Below, one piece after another: positions 47,428-57,290 of a stretch of 64,000 nucleotides of DNA (the stretch's first letter is position 1; every line of letters starts with the position of its first letter). Origin of the DNA: Allium sativum (lineage: Eukaryota; Streptophyta; Magnoliopsida; Asparagales; Amaryllidaceae). A program made the position numbers and the translations under genes. Location of the stretch: NCBI GenBank assembly GCA_030737875.1, contig JASFAX010000020.1, forward strand, positions 32,378,688 through 32,442,687. Direction: 5' to 3'. The notes beneath the pieces were generated by a model. It had not been told where the DNA came from. It made no database searches and was given only the letters and a program-made list of their open reading frames with translations.

Positions 47428-49891
47428 TGAAGGTTACCAGATCAGAAAAAAGATTTGAAAAATTATTTTCAAAACAGTTTTAAAAGAAGCATTTTCAAAA
47501 GAAATGTTTTGTTTTAAAGGCATATTCCCCAAAGCCATATGCACTATCTTTTGATCCTCTATTTGAATCCTTATTTCCTTCTTTCCTGAGTCTCTGGGGC
47601 TCCTGGCTTTCTGGGAGGTAAACTTATCGGGGCATGGTTCCGTAGGCTTGATGAGACTATGACATCTGTCAGAGGGAAAAGAAGTGCCCAACTTACATCT
47701 ATAGCCACAATTGTTTCAACTGCGGCAAATTTTCTTTCAAGCTTTTTAGGGATTTCCATGCATTGGAGGCAACCTTCGAGAGGCTTGCCAACATGGTTCA
47801 CAAAGGAGGTAAAGAAAAAGAGGCCAAAAGTCGGATGAAATAATAGATCCCGCAACAAGAGGAAGTATATTTTCTTCAGTATAGCGAGTCAATTAATTGT
47901 AGGAAGAAAAATACAAGTAGTTATTTTCAGCATGGTGAGGCAGGGCATCTTATCAAGGATTGCCTGGAGGAGAAGGACAAAGGACAGGATTTTCAGGAAG
48001 GCAAGTGCATGCTTTCACCGCCAGTGTACTTGAGAGAGAGATAGTAAAGTTTAATTTCACTTTTTGATCATCTTGTTAGTAATCTTTTTTATTTTAACGC
48101 TTCACATTCATTTATATCTGCTTCCATAGTTGAGTCTCTACACCTTAGTACTTTTATAGTAGAAGATCCTATTATCGTCTCAAATCCAATTGGTGGTTCG
48201 GCTCATTTATCTTTGATTTGTTAGGACTTGAGAATAGCTATGTTAAGTATTCAGTTTAAGTGTAATTCTTATGTTTTTGATTTCATGAGCTATGGGTTAA
48301 TTCTATGCATGGATTCGTTAGCTAGTAATTGTGAAAGGAGGGTGGTCAGACTTTTGACTTGCTTCGAGAATACCCTTGAGATTTCGTGCGATCTTAAGGG
48401 ATCAGTTAGGATTAGCTACCTAGAATCACTTGATGCATCTATCGACGATTTGCGATCCATTAGATTAGTCCATGAGTACGCATATGTTTTTGATTAGGTT
48501 AGGGGTTTATCCCCTAAAAAGCGAGATAGAGTTCCGCATATATCTATTTGACAACACAAAGTCAATTGCATTACCCGTACGACACATGACTCCAAGGGAA
48601 AGGGAGGGCTCAGTAAGCAAGTAAAAGAATTACTTGAAAAAGGGTTCATATGGCGAAGTATTTCCGAATGGGGTGCTCCAGTCATTTTCATTATAAAGGC
48701 AGATGTTTCACTTCGCTTGTGCATAGATGTTTTTTTGGAATGAGGAAGAACATGCTTTGCATCTAAGGGAAGTCTCGGATACCCTCCAACCACATCAACT
48801 TAAGGCAAAGTTCTCCAAAAATGTCATTTTTGGAGAGAAGAAGTAAGGTTTCTAGGACATATGGCGCCCAAAGAAGGGATAGCAGTAGATTTCAAAAAAA
48901 GTAGTTGCGGTGCAAGACTGGAAGGTCCTAAGGAATGCAATAGAAGTAAGAACTTTCTTGGACTAGCAGGTTAATATAGGAAGTTAATTAAGGACTTTAT
49001 GAAGGTATCGACCCCACTTACTAGATTGACGAAGAAGAATCTAATCATCTTAGTATATACACTTGGTAACATGGTTAGCATCTGTTTATTTTCAAGACAT
49101 AGTTCTAGGAATTTTAGCATGACACGATAGAAGTTGTAGTGCCATGCATACTATAAGAAGAAAAGGTGGAACGAGAGGTGATAGTGAAATGAGTTCCAAC
49201 GCATATTCTGGAAACAAAAATTAAGAAGCTACGCAATCGTGAAGTTAAGACAGTCAGATAAATATGGAATGAAGCTCAAGAAATGCGACTTAGAAGACTC
49301 AAGACTAGATACATGCATCATACCCTTTTTTAGGGTATATCCTTGATCTCTCTTTTTTTGTAAAGTTTATTTGCTAGTCTTTATCCTTTAAGTATATCCT
49401 CTCAATCCTATCCTCGATCCTTAGGTAGAAACCAATGGACATAAACATGTGGTTGAGACATGTTTTGCTTGGTGGATGCAAGTGTATGTAAGTGTTTGCT
49501 AGTGGTTGCTCGTGGATGCATATACACACATTAGGCACTAGATCGGCTCGGTCACTTTCATATTACATATGCATGAGTGTATTTTTATATATATGAATTG
49601 AAACTTGATGTGTTATCATATGGATGTTGCATTTGTATGAATGATTGTGCACCCATGTAGAGGTTATTCTTGGCACTGACATAATTCACATTCAGGAGGT
49701 CAACTGAATCAGTAGACTGCCTGATTTTGCATTAGATAAGGACATGTACACACAATACGCATATGATCAGGAAAGCAATAGAAATCTTTTTAAGGACAAT
49801 GGACGCATGTGATTGAATGGTTGAGTAGATGGATGTAGGATGGTAGAATATGCAATCCTCTTAACTTAGAGATTTCGAGGACGAAATCCTT
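47428..49891 (+). pseudogene. Gag-pol remnants of the 3.8-kb LTR gypsy element
   Basis: Scraps in several frames. A zinc-knuckle remnant FQHGEAGHLIKDCLE lies at about 47923-47970, with the leading Cys residues lost. A protease end-like segment YGLILCMDSLAS lies near 48290-48325. RT fingers are at about 48610-48730 ([28 protein letters not shown]). Directly after CID the sequence jumps to [12 protein letters not shown], which belongs after the catalytic YVDD box, so the palm core is deleted at about 48732-48742. KFSK, EVRFLGHMAPKEGIAVD and FLGLAG (to about 48975) complete the RT connection. Integrase and RNase H are not recognised in 49050-49890. The last bases before the PPT (GATTTCGAGGACGAAAT) are the usual 3' end of chromovirus-like pol. 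Confidence 0.75.
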
Positions 49892-49905
49892 TAAGGAAGG
49901 GAGAA
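49892..49905 (+). other. Polypurine tract
   Basis: AAGGAAGGGAGAA directly before the 3' LTR. Confidence 0.85.
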
Positions 49906-50160
49906 TGTAACACCCCGTATTTTCTGAGAAAATTAAATTAACTTAATTTTATATGTAGGAATTAGGGAAACGGGTTATGCCATTGCGTTCGTCTCAGAAT
50001 TCTACTTGAGATAGAGTCCGAGTTTGCGTTAATCGGACACCGTACGAAGAAGTTATAAGCCTTAGAAGTTTGTATACGCCCAAGGAAGTATATATATACA
50101 TATAAAATAATTCCAGAAGTCAAAACAGAGTTCAATTCTCGAATTTGGGTCAAAACATGC

Positions 50161-50182
50161 TGAGCGGGAAATTTCCCGCTCA
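50161..50182 (+). promoter_or_regulatory. Perfect 22-bp palindrome with paired E2F-like sites, 3' LTR
   Basis: TGAGCGGGAAA immediately followed by its own reverse complement. Each arm carries GCGGGAAA/TTTCCCGC, which fits the E2F consensus TTTSSCGC. It lies about 200 bp upstream of the TATA box. E2F factors drive S-phase genes in plants; use by this LTR is inferred. Confidence 0.6.
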
Positions 50183-51810
50183 GAGGTGTCAACCCCCCTA
50201 TAGGGGTGTCGACCGCCCTATAGGGGAGTCGACCACTATTGGCCCAGATCTGGCCAATGACGTGTTTCGCCATGTGTCACTTTCTGATTCACGAAGTACT
50301 TTTCTGCTCTGGACGATTCAGATGACTTGTAGACTGACCAGAAGGCTCTAAATCTCCATATACACATATAAAAAGACCCCTAAACCTATTGTTTTGTCCT
50401 CACGAATTCATAGGCATTTATATGCTGCTAAAACCTGAAGTGACCTAGCCTCCACCTTAATAATTAGATTTATCAAGTTAACAATCAAAGTCTACATCAC
50501 GGGGATAGCTAATCAAATTTAGAAATCAGATCCCAGAATTCAAGACCGTTCTGTAATTTGTGAGTTCATGTTACTTTCAGAAATAAAATTTAATTGAGAT
50601 TCTGACATTGTAATAAATCTGAATCTTAGATTATGCCTATTTCTCTCTGTCTTTCTATATCCGTTGGATCTATCTCATTATTATTATTATGTCCATTCTT
50701 TACCTCTTCTTTCCTTCTTCCCTTTTTGATTTTATAGTCAGGCTACAGCAAGCCTGAGCCAAATCTCATAAGAGATGAATGTAAGTTGGAAAAAATTGGG
50801 CATAATATATGATTTGGACATAGCCATCGGTAAAATTGGAAGAAGTATTAAATTATGTATAATTGGGCATAACTGGTTTCTAACTGATTTGAGGACATAA
50901 AAAATGTTGTATTTAAAACATAAAGTGTATCGAACATATGACTTGAAATTTTAGGCATAAAGTATATTGGACATATGACTTGGGATTTGTGGCGTAAATT
51001 GAACTGTAAACATGTAAGGCATAGTACATATTGTGGTTTAAAACCTAAAATTGGGGCATATTATATATGATAGTTTATGACTTGGAAGAAGGAGATTATT
51101 GTGTATAGTGATATATTGCTTAGGCATGAAAACCTATAGTAAGATAGGGAAAACTATTAAATGTGAACACGCCTAAATTGGGATTTTGGGTAGTTGGCTT
51201 GGATTGTAATTAAACGCTATAATTTGGAATTGTTTATACTGTGAATCATGAATTGGGGGTTTTTGGAGAATACTCTATGCGGTGCAACATGACTAAACCT
51301 TAGGGCATGTGTTATATTGTGGACTATAGCCATTTTTTTGGGCATGTAAGTTATAGGCTTAATTTATGATTAGGCGAGATATGTTAATGGAACTTCAAGT
51401 GGTGTTTAATTTGTTAAACTGACTAATATGCTGAAATCTGTTAAAAGTGAATACTACAATTGGAAATCCTACGATGTAGATGAATAAATTGATATAACTA
51501 GCTTGAAGCTGGAATAATCTGTAAATGAACCAATTGGCTAAGATAAACATGCCTAACCCGAGGTTAGATTGAGTTGCGTCGTAAAACTGCCCGGAACCAC
51601 CCGACACATCTAGTAAACACCACAACACAGATCTAATGTGAGAGGTTAGCGCATTTAGCCCAAAAACCCGAGGTTAGAATGAGTTTGCGGTAGAGGTCAG
51701 TCCGGAACCGCCCGGCACATCCAGCAGCCGCAGACAACAGTTATAGTGTGAGAGGTTAAGGCGTTAATGATTGAATTAATGCTAATAAGAAAGACTTGAT
51801 AATAACTGAA

Positions 51811-52400
51811 TGGTTGGGTTAAGTTAATTAAGGCAACACTTAACCAATACAGTATGTTAATTAAATAGGTGAGTAGGGTTAAGTTAATAAGAAACACATA
51901 ACCAATATAACGTGATGAATGGGAAGGGTTAAGTTAAAACAAGGGAGAAACACTTAACTAATATAACATGATGCGTGGAAGGGTTAAGTTAAAAGAAGAG
52001 AGCAAAACTTAACTAATATAACATGATGAATGGAAAGGGTTAAGTTAACACAAGAAGGCAACACTTAACCGATGTAACATGTCAAGTGGGTGTGTTAAGT
52101 TAACTTGAATTGATTGATGACACTTAACCAATACAGCATGATGAACGCGTGGGGTTAAGTTAATAAGATACGCTTAACCAATGTAACTTGAGGAACGAAT
52201 GGGGTTAAGATAATGGAAATACTTAACCAATATAACATGATGAATGAACGGGGTTAAGTTAAAGGGAAACACTTAACCAATCCAACATAACGAGTGAGAA
52301 GGGTTAATAAGAAACACTTAACCAACATGACATGATGAGTGAGTGGGTTAAGTTAACATGAATGGACAACACTTAACCCATTTGACATAATGTGTGACAG
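51811..52400 (+). repeat. 50-60 bp minisatellite (GGTTAAGTTAA...ACACTTAACC), 3' LTR
   Basis: Counterpart of 45531-46110 with similar unit number, so the expansion predates this insertion. Confidence 0.85.
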
Positions 52401-53705
52401 GTTTAAGTACATATCGGGTTGGTGGGTAATATTAGTAAATATATACTCACAAACTTAACCATTAAGTAAAAATGTTTGAATCAGTGGGAGGGTCAAGTAC
52501 ATATTGGGTTGGTGGGCAATATTAGTAAATATAGGCCCACAAACTTAACAAGTATGAAACCCTAGTAACGGGAACCCATTTCAGCAGTAACCCACATAGA
52601 TGTATCAAGGTATCCTGAAATAAGGCAAGGTGGGGAAAGATTATTGGGCTGATTATAAGCGGTCAAAATAGCGGCAGAGGGTACGTTAGTGTGGGTTCCG
52701 ACGGATTACGGGCGTGCATGTACTCCGGAGTGGAAAAAGCATGCACTGGGTACCAGTAGTTATACACTTTGCACATTGATCGTGTTGGGTTGCTATCATA
52801 GGGACTGAAACATCTTATGATGGGGCCAGCACAGGGTATCTACACGCAAGAGAGGGCCGATTGACACAGAAACATTGAACATGAATACAAGTAGACAGCC
52901 GATCGATAGGGTAGTAAGGGTACATCTAACATCTTCATGGCAATTAGGCTGATTGAGGTAAAATCCTCATACTAGATGTACACCTGAAGGCTACCACAAT
53001 TGCGGGGATTGGGATCACGTTATCGTATTATCATTTTACATAGATTACTAGTTGGGACCCTAGTTAGGGGGTGCAGAGATATAGAAATCAGAATAACATG
53101 GTAGTAGCAAAGTAGAGAAAGAGTAGAAGTGCATTAGTTTATCTTGCCTTATCATATCTTTGCTAATCTTAGCTTATCTTGTTATCCATGTTATCACGGT
53201 ATTGTCTTATATTTAGTTTATTCATGTCATGACGCTTTTGCTTATTTACATGCTGAAAGTCACTGGACTTACCAGACTTATGTTTGACCTAGTTTGTTTC
53301 GCCTCTTTTCTTCCGTTCCCCCCTCTCCCAGGTTCACAGGGAGGAAATATTACCTCTTAGCTCAGTTTTCTTTCCAAGCTCGAAGAGTGTCTATGTATTG
53401 CTTTGCACTCTCTCTTCCACTGCTATGGCTGGTGCATCCTTTATTGGAGAATATCATTGTTATTTTTAAGCTTCTTTTATACTTGGAAATTTTTGAATCA
53501 AGACAGATGTTTTATGTATTACTTTTAAGTATGATCGAGACAATTGTTGTAAAAGCTTGACTGGACCACATTGTTTATAAAATGACTTTATTTTCTGTTG
53601 TTTTATCTTGTCTGTCTTGTAATTTATTTGCATCTTTTACCTAAAACGCTCCACTGAGGTTAAGGCATTCCCATTGTGTGTGAATAACGGAGGTGGGGTG
53701 TTACA

Positions 53706-54124
53706 TTTACTCAATCACCATTTGAAGTAACAACCTTTTCCAGTATGTGTAAGACCATAAATGAGACAGAAGATCCCATTGAGAATGCAATGTCAGGTAT
53801 CAGATTTTTATTTTTTGCTTGTTTTATTTGTTCATCATACCAATATGTATATTATTGTGTCATCATGTATGATAGTGGATATTCATTTTATTTTTCCTAC
53901 AGCAAAATGTTAGATATTGTGACTTCGTGTATGATGGAAGTTCATCATACCAGTATAGGATGTTCATCATGCCAGTAGTTTTAAACGGTTACCAAATGTC
54001 ATATGCAACATCCAATAGTGAATTTGATATTTTGATGTTCGCTACAACAATAAGGTACTAATAAGAGTACATGTGGAAGTATAAGTGGACAATATTAATA
54101 AAAGTGAGAATGTTCAGTTTATAC
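53706..54124. other. CACTA intron, right part
   Basis: Non-coding sequence between the gypsy 3' LTR and the donor of CACTA exon 1; no gene seen. Confidence 0.5.
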
Positions 54125-54601
54125 CTGAATGGATTCCCACAAAACAATTTGTCTACCATCATCAAGTACCCTGTAATCATCAAGTGTAAACGGAACAACC
54201 CCTCGGACTAACGACCCTAAGTAAGAGGATAAGACAATTGATCCAAGGCCTATTGGTTCTGCCATCGCATTAAAATCCACTTCAACTCTGCTCATTGAAT
54301 CCGAAGGAAGTATTTTCATTTTTGTCGGACCTCTAATAGTTGTTTTGCGATGTGAACTTGCAAGTGCATCATGAGCCTGTACATCAACTTCCACTAAAAT
54401 TTCATTATTTACATCAATTGACATTGCATGATCTTCATTTAATTCCATGTTGCCTTCAAACGCTTTAGCTCCTATTTCATCTTCCATCGCATTCAAACTG
54501 CTACATTCGATAAGCTTTTCCCTGGATAACCACTTCTTTAATGTTTCTTTCGATACCACTGTTTATTTTTATTTGTTGTTAGCTTTCTTCTTCTTTGCCA
54601 T
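54125..54601 (-). pseudogene. CACTA gene exon 1 (En/Spm plant transposon protein, N-terminus)
   Basis: ATG at 54601 (-) begins MAKKKKANNK, then hits TAA codons at codon 11 and 13, and runs open in the same frame for about 144 codons to donor CAG|GTATAA at 54125/54124. The C-terminal half contains RGPTKMKILPSDSMSRVEVD, FNAMAEPIGLGSIVLSSYLG and VRGVVPFTLDDYR, the RGPTxxK..VxFNxxGQPIGxxxxxLSSxLGxLVRxxVPxT block that defines the plant En/Spm-type family (Transposase_24 region). In active elements the related protein binds subterminal repeats and assists the TNP2-type transposase. No TNP2 sequence is seen in the window; its expected place, further 5', is occupied by the (-) Tat element. Confidence 0.8.
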
Positions 54602-54807
54602 TGTTCTGCTAATTTTTAAAGAAAAAATCATTAAAGAAAAGTCAACATGCTAAATCAAATATATTGAAAAAATAAAGTGAACATGCTAAATTCAATTTTT
54701 ATATCAAAAATCCACAAGCATAAATGCATACTTATATACATTTATATAATTAACATGTGCATGTACATAGGTCGGACAATGAATCCAAATGGCAGACAAA
54801 CGGTTCA

Positions 54808-56029
54808 TGTTTGCACCAAAAATGGCTCAAACACCAAGGGTACAAGAATTGTACTTCACCAATGCGGTTAGAAAGTAAAGGGAGCCATATTAATTAAAAG
54901 TTCACAGTAAAAATGTAAGGAAAGTTAAATGGAGATAAGATTTTAGAGTGGTTCAGCCCTAAGCTAGACCTACGTCAACTATGAAGATGGCTTGCATTAT
55001 CATGACAGTGATTGCAAAACATATAAACTCTCTTTATACATGCACCTCTCTCTTTTACAACATATTCTTTTCCTCACATGTAGATCTCATTTGAATTTAT
55101 GGATTTCAATGAGGAAATGTTAAAAAATCGACAAAGGAGAGGAGTAAGTCAGTGGAGGAAAAGGATAAGTCCTTATTTTAGAGGAAGATGAAGGAAAATT
55201 TCCAATCACTTCACTATCTAGGTGATCTCGATGGATGCCACGGCCAAGTGAATAAAGGATCTTCCGATGTTGATGAGGACGATGATTGGAACACTTAAGG
55301 ACAGGTAGGTGTAAGAATTCTCCAGAAATTCATGGTTGCCCCTCAAAGTCCCTCCATGATGGAAGACATGGCCTATTTATAGGTGATCTCCCCTGAAGAA
55401 ATGAGTTAAGGTCCATATATGCAGGCTATACGTCTCTAGTTCTGTTAATTACTAAGATGCCACTGCTTAGCTGTTACCATATGTTGATGGCTGTATCCTG
55501 TTGTTATATGCGAGCGAATTCATAGAAGCAAGTGACTTTATAGGAGCAAGCTACTTCATAGAAGAGAGCGACTTTGTGTGGGTGAGCGACTTTGTAGGAG
55601 CGAGAGGCTTTGTGTGAGCTATTTGGTGATGAGTACACGAGCGACTAGCCAGAGGTCTTGGTCGACCAGTAGGAAATATCTGATTGAAATGTTATCAGAT
55701 GATTGCAGAATGAGCGGGCGACTGTTGTTGCAGTCTATGGATATTTGTACAACCTCTGGCTTCTACGTTTTCTTACTAGGCTCGATCGACCAGAGTATTA
55801 TGACATACGGTTACAGAGTGGATCATGTGAATGGGACCAATTGTTTTCCTTGCCTTACTCGATCAATCTCTTTTGACATACAAATGAACGCCTTCCTTTA
55901 CATCGTTCTTGGACTTTAACTTGTGTGCGAGAAAACCCATTATGTTGCTTGTCCGACTCGAGTGCTCGTCTTGTGCCTATAACTCATACTTAGCCATATA
56001 ATGTCTGTACGAAATTATAAAGGATAACA
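54808..56029 (-). mobile_element. 3' LTR of a (-) Tat-lineage gypsy element, 1222 bp
   Basis: On the minus strand it starts TGTTATCCTTTATAATTTCG at 56029, directly preceded by the polypurine tract CGAGGGGCAAA, and ends GGTGCAAACA at 54808. TATA box CCTATAAATAGG at 55383-55372 (-). The R/U5 signature GACGTAGG...GAACCACTCTAAA (-) lies near 54950-54985. An 18-bp minisatellite lies in U3 (55514-55621). The PPT shows this is a 3' LTR, so its element extends to higher coordinates and the adjoining GTTCA (54803-54807) is a candidate target duplication. Confidence 0.8.
55514..55621 (-). repeat. 18-bp minisatellite in U3 of the (-) Tat LTR
   Basis: Six adjacent 18-bp units of the form GCGACTTTGTAGGAGCGA, about 130-250 bp upstream of the TATA box on the minus strand. 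The plus-oriented sister LTR has only one or two units. Confidence 0.8.
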
Positions 56030-56169
56030 TTTGCCCCTCGAAGTTTGTAATTTTTGTTGAAGTAAAAATTTCTAACTTCAAACTAATTGTTCACAGCACC
56101 ATTGGATGGATTAAGTCAAGCTTACCTTGCGGCAGTCATGCTTTCATATGACTTATGTATATATTTGAT

Positions 56170-57290
56170 TAGGCTCTCGGTCGTTCGTGTGTTGATGTAA
56201 TTGGCTGAATTTAAGGTCGTTCGTTTACGCGGTATGGTCAAGCAAACTGACATGCCGCTTTATCCCACTGGGCTTTTCAGCGTTTTCCCTAATTTATATA
56301 TTATCTCCTTTCTCTCTCGTTCCTTATTTCTTTTCCTTTTCATCAGAGAAGCTTTTAATGGTGGTATTTCTTCGGATAATCTTACTCACTGTTTCGATTA
56401 CCCTTGAAGTTTTTAGTTATCTTGACCCTTTCGACGTTCCAATTTATAGTTGTGCGTGATGTCATCATCAGTGCTTTACACCTTCAAGATCGTGGCATCC
56501 TACTCTCTTTGAGATTATTCACTTGCTTGCAGGTAAATTCTACCCCTTCATTTCGATTTGATTTATTCTGAAGTACGGATCTATTAACCTTAGGTACAAC
56601 TTAAAGGATCTAAATACTTACCAAGAGTATCCCTTGTGGATTTTCCTGAAGATTCATGTAATCCTAACTGGATCATTGCAGGGTTATACACATATACATT
56701 ATACTTGTATAATTTTGTTGATTGTCACTTGAATTGGTAACAATCTTTGCCTTTGTTCTGTGATATCAATGAGTTTGTTCAGACCTATGTTTGGTGTGGG
56801 AAGTTTCCCTTTTCCTTTGTCATGCATGCTCGTGTCAGAGCTCTATTGTCGCTCCATTTTAATTTAACAAGGGGCGTTCATGCTCTATTCCTATATGAGG
56901 TTAGTCACGGGCGACACATTGTTCCCGAATATGTGCGATCGCCCTGGTTTGAGTTTGAGTGGATGTTGTAATATGGCTATGCGCGACCATATTAGAATCG
57001 GTATGAGCTTGAACCTGGAATTTGGTTATTCACATGTGAGCGGGCCAAAACCCCTTGCGAATGATTGGACAACCGTTGTGTGAACATCCAAATATTCTGC
57101 TTGTTTATGCCTCAAACTTTTTTAGATTGCTTTTTTTGTGTTGTAAGGGTCGTTCATACGTGACCTTTGTTTCGGCTTGCAATTGATCAACCTCTATCCC
57201 TTTTGTAATACAAATTTTAAGTGTTGCAATATTTATTTATGTAGAAATGCTAACTCACCACCAATCACACTAGAGTTCTAAGGATCAGAC
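56170..57290 (+). promoter_or_regulatory. Possible promoter and leader of the antisense ORF
   Basis: TTATATATTATC (about 56295-56306) followed by a CT-rich tract (CTTTCTCTCTCGTTCC) and then about 950 bases without a clear gene before ATG 57291. It lies between the (-) PPT/LTR and the plus-strand ORF. Assigning promoter function is inference from base composition and position. Confidence 0.3.

Larger units (their letters stand above)
43598..53705 (+). mobile_element. Gypsy element with 3.8-kb LTRs and decayed interior, 10.1 kb
   Basis: 5' LTR 43598-47413 (3816 bp), tRNA-iMet PBS at 47416, interior of only about 2.5 kb, PPT at 49892-49905 and 3' LTR 49906-53705 (3800 bp). Both LTRs start TGTAACACC and end GGTGGGGYGTTWCA. 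Over the first 180 bp they differ at roughly 15 positions, far more than the copia LTRs, so this is an older insertion. The five flanking bases are GTTAT and TTTAC (3 of 5 agree), a decayed duplication at best. The interior keeps zinc-knuckle and RT scraps but lacks the RT palm and any integrase, so the copy is non-autonomous. Confidence 0.9.
49906..53705 (+). repeat. 3' LTR of the 3.8-kb LTR gypsy element
   Basis: Starts TGTAACACCCCGTATTTTCT and ends GGTGGGGTGTTACA. It contains the intact E2F-like palindrome (50161-50182), GTCGAC at 50208 and 50228, a TATA box (50367-50375) and the minisatellite at 51811-52400. Confidence 0.9.
25505..54807 (-). mobile_element. CACTA (En/Spm) transposon, minus orientation, with three later insertions
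   Basis: The left end at 25505 reads CATTACAACATAATTGCC, one base away from a CACTACAAC... terminal inverted repeat. The preceding bases TTG are a candidate 3-bp target duplication. Subterminal TATAGCATTATC repeats follow, and a spliced En/Spm-type plant transposon gene lies on the minus strand (exons from 54601 down to about 32990). Subtracting the solo LTR (28544-31824), copia (38166-43293) and gypsy (43598-53705) elements leaves about 10.8 kb, a normal size for an autonomous-type CACTA. The right end and any TNP2-type transposase are not visible, because the (-) Tat element begins at 54808. The continuity of one element across the insertions is inferred from exon order. Confidence 0.7.

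Noticed and set aside
43593..53710. Perfect target duplication for the 3.8-kb LTR gypsy element
   Set aside because: Flanks are GTTAT and TTTAC and agree at only 3 of 5 bases, so no duplication is claimed.
54808..54870. A separate inverted-repeat DNA transposon between 54808 and 59770
   Set aside because: The matching inverted ends are the 3' ends of two oppositely oriented LTRs, as shown by the PPT at 56030, PBS at 59774 and the TATA and R/U5 marks in both.
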